From Lautropia sp. SCN 69-89 (GTDB taxonomy: Bacteria > Pseudomonadota > Gammaproteobacteria > Burkholderiales > Burkholderiaceae_E): a stretch of 57,962 bases of DNA. This document shows, piece after piece, positions 52,643-57,962 of the stretch. The position numbers and the translations under genes are program-made. Positions within the stretch are counted from its first letter, which is position 1. Every line of letters starts with the position of its first letter. The notes under the pieces were generated by a model that was not told the DNA's origin, did not search any database, and was given only the letters and a program-made list of their open reading frames with translations. Where the stretch lies: positions 1 through 57,962 of the forward strand of contig MEED01000025.1 in NCBI GenBank assembly GCA_001724855.1, written 5' to 3'.

Positions 52643-55582
52643 ATGGGCGCGTCGAGGAAGGTTCCGGTCTACTGCTACCAGTGCGTGGCGGGTCCCGACC
52701 TGCTGAAGGTCGAGGTCGAAAACGGCGTGGCCACGCGGGTCGAGTCGAACTACGACATCAGTGGCGAGCATCCCGGCGGCGGCCGGGTGTGCGTGAAGGC
52801 CTACGGCCTGGTGCAGAAGACCTACAACCCGAACCGCATCCGCCAGCCGATGAAGCGCACCAATCCGAAGAAGGGGCGCGACCAGGACCCCGGCTTCGTG
52901 CCGATCAGCTGGGACGAGGCGCTCGACATCGTGGGCGCCAGGCTTCGCGACATCCGCGCCAGGGGCTTGCTCAACGAGGAAGGCGTGCCCCGGCTCGCCA
53001 CCACCACCGGCGGTGGGGGCACGCCGGTGCAGTACATGGGCACCTTCCCGGCGTTCATGGCCGCATGGGGCCCGATCGACCAGGGGTACGGCGCCGGCCA
53101 GGGCGTGAAGTGCTATCACTCCGAGCACCTCTACGGCGAACTGTGGCACCGCGCATTCATCGTGTCGCCCGACACGCCGTACGTGAACTACATCATCAAC
53201 TGCGGCAACAACGTCGAGGCATCGGGCGGCGTGGTGGGCATCTGGCGCGAGGCCGACGCGCGGGTGCGCGGCGCCAAGCGGGTGCAGGTCGAGCCGCACC
53301 TGTCGATCACCGGCGCATTGTCGGCGCAATGGGTGCCGATCCGGCCCAAGACCGACGCGGCCTTCCTCTTCGGGCTCATCCACCGGATCGTGCACGAGCG
53401 CGACTGGCGCGAGGTCTGCGACCTGCCGTTCCTGAAGCATCGCACCAGTTCGCCGTACCTGGTGGGGCCGAACGGCTGGTACCTGCGCGAGCCGGGCAGC
53501 GGCAAGCCGCTGATCTGGGATCTCTCCGACGCACGGGCCAAGCCCTACGACGCCCCCGACCTGCGCGATCCGGCGCTCGACGGCGAGTACGAACTCCCCG
53601 GTGAAGAGCACGGCCCCGACGACGAGCGCATCGTGCACGAGCGGGCGCGCGTGCGCCCGGCGTTCCGCGCGATGCTCGACCACATGAAGGGCTACACGCC
53701 CGACTGGGCCGCGGCGGAGTGCGACGTGGCGGCCGAGACGATCAGGAGCATCGCCGACGAATACCTGGCGCACGCCTGCGTGGGCCAGACGATCGAGATC
53801 GAGGGCAAGACGCTGCCGTTCCGGCCGGTCGCGGTGATGCTGGGCAAGACGGTGAACAACGGCTGGGGCGGCTACCACTGCTGTTGGGCGCGTACCGTGC
53901 TGGCGGTGCTGGTCGGGGCGCTGGAAGTGCCCGGCGGCACGCTCGGGACGGCGGTGAAGCTGGTGCGCCCGGCGGTCTCGCGGGTCGGGTCGGTACTGCC
54001 CGGACCCGACGGCCTGATGGCCTACCAGTTCAACGAGACCTCGCGCGAGGGCTGGATGCGCACGCCGCACATCCGCAATGCGTTCAAGACGCTGGTGCCG
54101 CTCGTGTCCGACTCGCCGTGGTCGCCGGCCCTCGGGCCCGCGCACCTGCCTTGGCTGTTCCAGAAGAAGGCGCCGGAAAACTGGCCGCGCACCCGCGCGC
54201 CCGACGTCTGGTTCTGCTACCGGACGAACCCGGCGATCTCGTCCTGGGATGCACCGGAAGTGGCCGAGCGGCTGGCGGAGTTCCCGTTCATCGTGGCGTT
54301 CGCCTACACGGAAGACGAAACCAACCACTTCGCCGACATCCTGCTGCCCGAGGCCCTCGACCTCGAAAGCCTGCAGCTGATCCGCATCGGCAGCACCAAG
54401 TTCACCGAGCAGTTCTGGAAGCACGAAGGCTGGGCGATCCGCCAGCCGGCGGTCGAGTCGCCGTGCGACACGATGGACTTCACCGACATCGCCACCGCGC
54501 TGGCCGAGCGCGTCGGCATCCTCGACAAGTACGTCGCCGCGATCAACCGCGGCGCGGCGGGCATGGCGCTGCGCGACCGCGGCGGCCGCTTCGACTACGC
54601 GCTCGACGAGTCGAAGGCGCCCACCCGCGAGCAGATCTGGGACGCCAGCGCGAAGGCAGCCAGCCACGATCTCACCGGCGGCGAGGAAGTCCGCGACCTC
54701 GAATGGTTCAAGGAGCATGGCTTCCTGTTGCGCCCCTTCCCGCAACTCGACTGGTACCTGTACCCGGCGCTCGAGCGCCAGGGGCTGAGGTTCGAGTTGC
54801 CCTACCAGGAACGCGTCGTGCGCCACGGCCGGCAACTGGCCAATCGCCTGCACGAAGCCGGAGTCGGCTGGTGGGAGCACCAGCTGGCCGAGTACGAGTT
54901 CATGCCGACCTACGAGCGCTTTCCCGAGATCTGGATCGAGTACGCGCGCGAGTACGGCCGCGATCCGCAGGAGTTCCCGTTCTGGGCGCTCACCGCGCGC
55001 TCGATGCAGTACAGCTGGGGCGCCAACGTCGGGCTGCCGCTGATCAACGAGGTGGCCAACAACATCGCCGGACACCGCGGCCTGATCATGAACCGCAGCG
55101 TCGCGCGCCGGCTCGGCATCGCCGAGGGCGAGCGCCTGCTGATCGAGTCGGTGTCCGGGCACACCGAGGGCGAAGCGGTGCTGCGCGAGGGCATCCGGCC
55201 CGACACGGTGCTGATGATCGGTCAGTTCGACCACTGGAAGACTCCGTTCGCGAAAGACCTGAAGCTGCCGAGCCTGAACTCGCTCACCGATCTGTCGCTG
55301 ACGCTCACCGACGGTACCGGCAGCGGCTCCGACGTCATGCGGGTGCGGCTGCGGCGCGCCGCCAGCGGCGAAGTGCTGGGCGGACCGCCCGGCGCGTCGA
55401 GCGCCGCGCCGCCGCTCACCCCGCGCGCCTCCGCGAGCGCGAAGTCGGCCGCCGTGTCCGGCACGACGTCCGGCACGACGTCCGGCACGACGTCCGGGGC
55501 GACGTCCGGGGCGACGTCCGGGGCGACGTCCGGGGCGACGCCACGCGCGACATCGGCCGCGACGTCGCCGGAGGCCCGCTGA
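52643..55582 (+). CDS. Molybdopterin-dependent oxidoreductase catalytic subunit (PadB-like candidate)
   Basis: 979 residues of the DMSO-reductase superfamily. The N-terminal cluster motif has C11, C14 and C50, but the usual third cysteine is Pro18 (CYQCVAGPDLL). The core shows FVPISWDEALDIVG, TGGGGTPVQYMG, VKCYHSEHLYGELWH as a candidate metal-ligand region, and a C-terminal cofactor-binding domain (FWALTARSMQYSWGANVG). There is no Tat signal, so the active site should face the cytoplasm, which suits a CoA-thioester substrate as in phenylacetyl-CoA:acceptor oxidoreductase. The tail is a Ser/Thr/Gly/Ala repeat. Start at the ATG at 52643 (GGAGAG upstream). Class certain, substrate inferred. Confidence 0.8.
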   Translation: MGASRKVPVYCYQCVAGPDLLKVEVENGVATRVESNYDISGEHPGGGRVCVKAYGLVQKTYNPNRIRQPMKRTNPKKGRDQDPGFVPISWDEALDIVGARLRDIRARGLLNEEGVPRLATTTGGGGTPVQYMGTFPAFMAAWGPIDQGYGAGQGVKCYHSEHLYGELWHRAFIVSPDTPYVNYIINCGNNVEASGGVVGIWREADARVRGAKRVQVEPHLSITGALSAQWVPIRPKTDAAFLFGLIHRIVHERDWREVCDLPFLKHRTSSPYLVGPNGWYLREPGSGKPLIWDLSDARAKPYDAPDLRDPALDGEYELPGEEHGPDDERIVHERARVRPAFRAMLDHMKGYTPDWAAAECDVAAETIRSIADEYLAHACVGQTIEIEGKTLPFRPVAVMLGKTVNNGWGGYHCCWARTVLAVLVGALEVPGGTLGTAVKLVRPAVSRVGSVLPGPDGLMAYQFNETSREGWMRTPHIRNAFKTLVPLVSDSPWSPALGPAHLPWLFQKKAPENWPRTRAPDVWFCYRTNPAISSWDAPEVAERLAEFPFIVAFAYTEDETNHFADILLPEALDLESLQLIRIGSTKFTEQFWKHEGWAIRQPAVESPCDTMDFTDIATALAERVGILDKYVAAINRGAAGMALRDRGGRFDYALDESKAPTREQIWDASAKAASHDLTGGEEVRDLEWFKEHGFLLRPFPQLDWYLYPALERQGLRFELPYQERVVRHGRQLANRLHEAGVGWWEHQLAEYEFMPTYERFPEIWIEYAREYGRDPQEFPFWALTARSMQYSWGANVGLPLINEVANNIAGHRGLIMNRSVARRLGIAEGERLLIESVSGHTEGEAVLREGIRPDTVLMIGQFDHWKTPFAKDLKLPSLNSLTDLSLTLTDGTGSGSDVMRVRLRRAASGEVLGGPPGASSAAPPLTPRASASAKSAAVSGTTSGTTSGTTSGATSGATSGATSGATPRATSAATSPEAR
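55457..55540 (+). repeat. 12-base tandem repeat in the molybdo-subunit C-terminus
   Basis: Seven in-frame units: three of one variant encoding SGTT, then four of another encoding SGAT. They produce a disordered Ser/Gly/Thr/Ala tail after the folded domain. Not a CRISPR. Confidence 0.92.
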
Positions 55583-57249
55583 TGAGCGCCGCTGCCCGTC
55601 CCTCGCCCGCCGCCCGCGCAGGCGCGACCCCCCGCTGGGGCATGGTGATCGACCTGAACCGCTGCGTCGGATGCCAGACCTGCACGATCGCCTGCAAGCA
55701 CGCGAACGACACCACGCCCGGGGTGCAGTGGCGGCGCGTGCTCGACGTGGAGCAGGGCACGTTCCCCGACGTCGAGCGGCTGTTCCTCGTCACCGGCTGC
55801 CAGCATTGCGCCGAGCCTCCCTGCGTGCCGGTGTGCCCGACCGGCGCCACGCGCCAGCGCGAGGACGGCCTGGTCACGATGAACTACGACGTCTGCATCG
55901 GCTGCGCGTACTGCGCGGTGTCGTGCCCGTACCAGGCGCGCACGATCGTGCACGAGCCGCGCGGCTACTACGGCCAGGCGCGAACCCTGCAGGAGGAGGC
56001 CACCGCGCATCCGGAACGCGTTGGCGTGGCGCAGAAGTGCACCTTCTGCGTCGACCGGCTCGACAGCGGGCTGGCGCGCGGACTGGTGCCCGGCGTCGAT
56101 CCCGAGGCCACCCCCGCGTGCTCGGCGTCCTGCATCTCGAAGGCGATCCGCTTCGGCGACTTCAACGACCCGGACAGCGAGGTGTCGCAGCTGGTGCGCG
56201 ATCAGCCCAGCGTGCAGCTCAACGCCGAGGCGGGCACCGATCCGCAGATCCGCTACCTCTACACCACGCCCGCAGTGCCGGGCCGCGAGGCGGGCGATCC
56301 CGGCGACGACTCGCAGGAGGAGCGGCTGTCCGATCCGGCCAACCCGCTGGTGGGCGCGCGCCAGACCTTCTGGGACTGGCGCGCGGCGATGAACTGGATG
56401 TTCGGCGGCGTGGGCACCGGGCTGGCGATCTCGACCGGCGTCGCGGCCTGGGCCGGCGCGCTGTCCGAGTCGCGGGCGCAGGCGCTGTACGTGCTGTCGG
56501 CCGTCCTGGTGGCCACCGGCCTGTTCTTCGTGTTCCTGAAGATCGGGCGCCAGTTACGCTTCTGGCGGGCGGCCACGCGCTGGCAGAGTTCGTGGATGAC
56601 GCGCGAACTCTACGCGGCGCTGGTGTTCTTCCCGTCGGTGCTGGCGTCGCTGCTGGCGCCGGGCCCGCTGCCGTTCGCGCTCGCGAGCCTCTCGGCGGCG
56701 GCGTTCCTCGGCTGCCAGGCCAAGATCCTGCACCTCGCGCGCGGCATTCCGGCCTGGCGTGCGCCGCTGGTGCCCTGGATGATCTTCGCCAGCGGGCTCT
56801 TCGAGGGATGGGGCGCCCTTGCGCTCGGCCTGGCCGCGCCGGGCGCAGGGCCGACCGCGCCGGCGCTGGCGGCCACCGGGCTGGCGCTGGCGGTACTCAA
56901 CGGCCTGCTGTGGCGCGCCTACGTGGGGTCGGCCCGGGCGCAAGGCGTGCCGCCGCTGGCGCGCCGGGTGCTCGAGCGCTTCACGCCGACGCTGCACCTG
57001 CTGGGGCATCTGGCGCCGTTCGCACTGGCCGCCGGCGCCTGGGCCGCGCCGGCCGCGGCGGCGCCCCTGCTGGCAGTGGGGGCGGCCGCGGCGATCGCCG
57101 GTGGAGCGTCCTGGAAGTTCACGCTGATCGTCCGCGCCGGGTACACGCAGGGATTCGACCTGCCGAGGATGCCGCAACGCGGCTCCGGCCGCCGGGCCGC
57201 CCCGCCCAGGCTGGGCGCGGCTGCGGCCGGGTCGCGCCCCCAAAATTGA
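55582..57249 (+). CDS. Fused four-cluster Fe-S and DmsC/NrfD-like membrane-anchor subunit (PadC-PadD-like candidate)
   Basis: 555 residues. Residues about 20-200 hold four [4Fe-4S] cysteine groups: CVGCQTCTIACKH (28-40), CQHCAEPPCVPVCPTGA, CIGCAYCAVSCPYQA, and CTFC...CSASCISKA. From about 270 the protein is a membrane domain of roughly eight helices (MNWMFGGVGTGLAISTGVAAWA; ALYVLSAVLVATGLFFVFLK), like DmsC/NrfD anchors. In most systems these are two proteins; here they are one. It would pass electrons from the molybdo subunit to quinone. ATG overlaps the preceding stop by one base. The -35 of the tRNA promoter overlaps its stop. Confidence 0.83.
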   Translation: MSAAARPSPAARAGATPRWGMVIDLNRCVGCQTCTIACKHANDTTPGVQWRRVLDVEQGTFPDVERLFLVTGCQHCAEPPCVPVCPTGATRQREDGLVTMNYDVCIGCAYCAVSCPYQARTIVHEPRGYYGQARTLQEEATAHPERVGVAQKCTFCVDRLDSGLARGLVPGVDPEATPACSASCISKAIRFGDFNDPDSEVSQLVRDQPSVQLNAEAGTDPQIRYLYTTPAVPGREAGDPGDDSQEERLSDPANPLVGARQTFWDWRAAMNWMFGGVGTGLAISTGVAAWAGALSESRAQALYVLSAVLVATGLFFVFLKIGRQLRFWRAATRWQSSWMTRELYAALVFFPSVLASLLAPGPLPFALASLSAAAFLGCQAKILHLARGIPAWRAPLVPWMIFASGLFEGWGALALGLAAPGAGPTAPALAATGLALAVLNGLLWRAYVGSARAQGVPPLARRVLERFTPTLHLLGHLAPFALAAGAWAAPAAAAPLLAVGAAAAIAGGASWKFTLIVRAGYTQGFDLPRMPQRGSGRRAAPPRLGAAAAGSRPQN

Positions 57250-57274
57250 CAGCGATCTGGGTGCGGGCCATAAT
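57246..57274 (+). promoter_or_regulatory. Strong sigma-70 promoter of the tRNA-tuf operon
   Basis: TTGACA (57246-57251) is a perfect -35 and CATAAT (57269-57274) matches five of six -10 bases, 17 bp apart. The -35 contains the stop codon of the upstream gene. Transcription should begin about 57281, just before tRNA-Tyr. Confidence 0.8.
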
Positions 57275-57286
57275 TCACGGTTCCCT

Positions 57287-57372
57287 GGAGGGGTGCCCGA
57301 GTGGCTAAAGGGGGCAGACTGTAAATCTGTTGGCTTACGCCTACGTTGGTTCGAATCCAACCTCCTCCACCA
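57287..57372 (+). tRNA. tRNA-Tyr (GTA)
   Basis: The acceptor stem GGAGGGG pairs with CTCCTCC; the anticodon loop CTGTAAATC carries GTA; a long variable arm typical of tRNA-Tyr and the TTCGAAT T-loop follow. CCA is encoded. First gene of the tRNA-tuf operon. Confidence 0.96.
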
Positions 57373-57451
57373 GATTTCTTGCGTCGGGAAGAAGTGGCTC
57401 GGGAAGAGTGGCACGCGGCGGGCCGCCCGGTTCGCCGGGGGCCGAGCCTCG

Positions 57452-57525
57452 GCGGGTGTAGCTCAATGGTAGAGCAGAAGCCTTCCAAGCTTACGACGAG
57501 GGTTCGATTCCCTTCACCCGCTCCA
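57452..57525 (+). tRNA. tRNA-Gly (TCC)
   Basis: The acceptor stem GCGGGTG pairs with CACCCGC; the anticodon loop CTTCCAA carries TCC; the T-loop is TTCGATT and CCA is encoded. Confidence 0.96.
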
Positions 57526-57577
57526 GCGATATCCGGGCGGCGCAGGAATCCGGAGGGAAGGCGGTCTCAGGGTGTCC

Positions 57578-57652
<75 letters not shown>

Positions 57653-57728
57653 AGAACAGGTTGAGCGCGCCGCGCGCGGCGCAGCAGTTATCAGCGGGCA
57701 GCATCGAAAGAAGAACCGGGAGTTCGAC

Positions 57729-57962
57729 ATGGCTAAAGGAAAGTTCGAGCGTACGAAGCCGCACGTGAACGTGGGGACGATAGGTCACGTGGATCACGGC
57801 AAGACGACGCTGACGGCGGCGATCACGACGGTGCTGAGCAGACAGTTCGGTGGTGAGGCGCGCGGTTACGACCAGATCGACAACGCGCCGGAGGAGAAGG
57901 CGCGGGGGATCACGATCAACACGTCGCACGTGGAGTACGAGACGAAGGCGCGGCACTATGCG
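57729..57962 (+). CDS. tuf: Elongation factor Tu (3' partial)
   Basis: The first 78 codons are visible: [20 protein letters not shown], the G1 GTP-binding loop GHVDHGKT (19-26) and [16 protein letters not shown] with the switch I threonine. It delivers aminoacyl-tRNA to the ribosome. The window ends inside the gene. The order tRNA-Tyr, tRNA-Gly, tRNA-Thr, tuf is the classical tufB operon; a tRNA-Trp usually follows tuf. Confidence 0.97.
   Translation, partial: MAKGKFERTKPHVNVGTIGHVDHGKTTLTAAITTVLSRQFGGEARGYDQIDNAPEEKARGITINTSHVEYETKARHYA

Noticed and set aside
51980-55234. A 1084-codon minus-strand frame opposite the molybdo-enzyme gene
   Set aside because: It is composed of His/Arg/Ala-rich low-complexity residues with no domain pattern, while the opposite strand has clear molybdopterin-enzyme motifs.

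Overview
The window looks like chromosome from a very GC-rich (about 70 % by eye) betaproteobacterium, most likely Burkholderiales. The grounds are the tRNA-Tyr/Gly/Thr-tuf array, a PhaM-type PHA granule protein, a DUF2917 gene divergent from a LysR gene, a TAXI-TRAP binding protein with a C-terminal membrane anchor, and conserved blocks such as rsmI/lpoA-yraN-diaA-dolP and dacC-dat-ybeD-lipB-lipA. I saw no transposase, integrase, phage gene, CRISPR array or rRNA gene. No stretch longer than about 300 bases lacks a gene or gene remnant.

Layout. 1-6.8 kb: end of a TAXI-TRAP binding protein, a crotonase-family protein, a frameshifted family III CoA-transferase, a cystathionine beta-lyase-like enzyme, a thioredoxin-like protein and an acyl-CoA synthetase. 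6.8-14.8 kb: DUF2917/LysR pair, VOC protein, argS, a SPOR protein, dsbA, a short-chain dehydrogenase, a metal-receptor-fold protein and rlpA. 14.8-18.7 kb: rsmI diverging from lpoA-yraN-diaA-dolP. 18.8-23.7 kb: LemA, an M48 peptidase, an AtuA-like protein with a tandem-repeat linker, and a BON-domain remnant. 23.7-32.1 kb: an AraC regulator diverging from a branched-chain-type ABC importer whose last ATPase gene runs in frame, without a stop, into an aromatic-type aldehyde dehydrogenase, followed by GNAT and thioesterase genes. 32.1-38.3 kb (minus strand): lipoate genes, dat, dacC, two paralogous unknown proteins, a hydrolase and a [2Fe-2S] ferredoxin. 38.3-41.7 kb: VanZ, birA, a SPOR protein and rfaE2.

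41.8-50.1 kb is the most interesting part. A MerR-type regulator keeps the W-x9-EH and E-x-H-x-x-G motifs of adenosylcobalamin photoreceptors (CarH/class I LitR). It is divergent from an eight-gene minus-strand operon: FAD oxidoreductase (frameshifted here), DUF1365, cyclopropane-fatty-acid synthase-like methyltransferase, chalcone-isomerase-like protein, MFS carrier, DUF3833 lipoprotein, short-chain dehydrogenase and SnoaL-like protein. The 104-bp gap holds two near-identical 15-bp palindromes 63 bp apart; one overlaps the regulator's TTG start codon and the other follows the operon promoter. The layout suggests B12- and light-controlled remodelling of membrane lipids.

50.0-57.96 kb: a FIST sensory protein, phaM, a decayed CoA-binding gene, a 27-codon small ORF, a cytoplasmic molybdopterin oxidoreductase with an Fe-S/membrane-anchor fusion subunit (a PadBCD-like candidate), three tRNA genes behind a strong promoter, and the start of tuf.

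Three genes (2.65, 47.85 and 52.2-52.35 kb) are each broken by a short internal deletion. From the sequence alone I cannot tell real decay from assembly error. Five genes have a -10-like hexamer only 6-8 bases before the ATG and no Shine-Dalgarno sequence, which suggests leaderless mRNAs.
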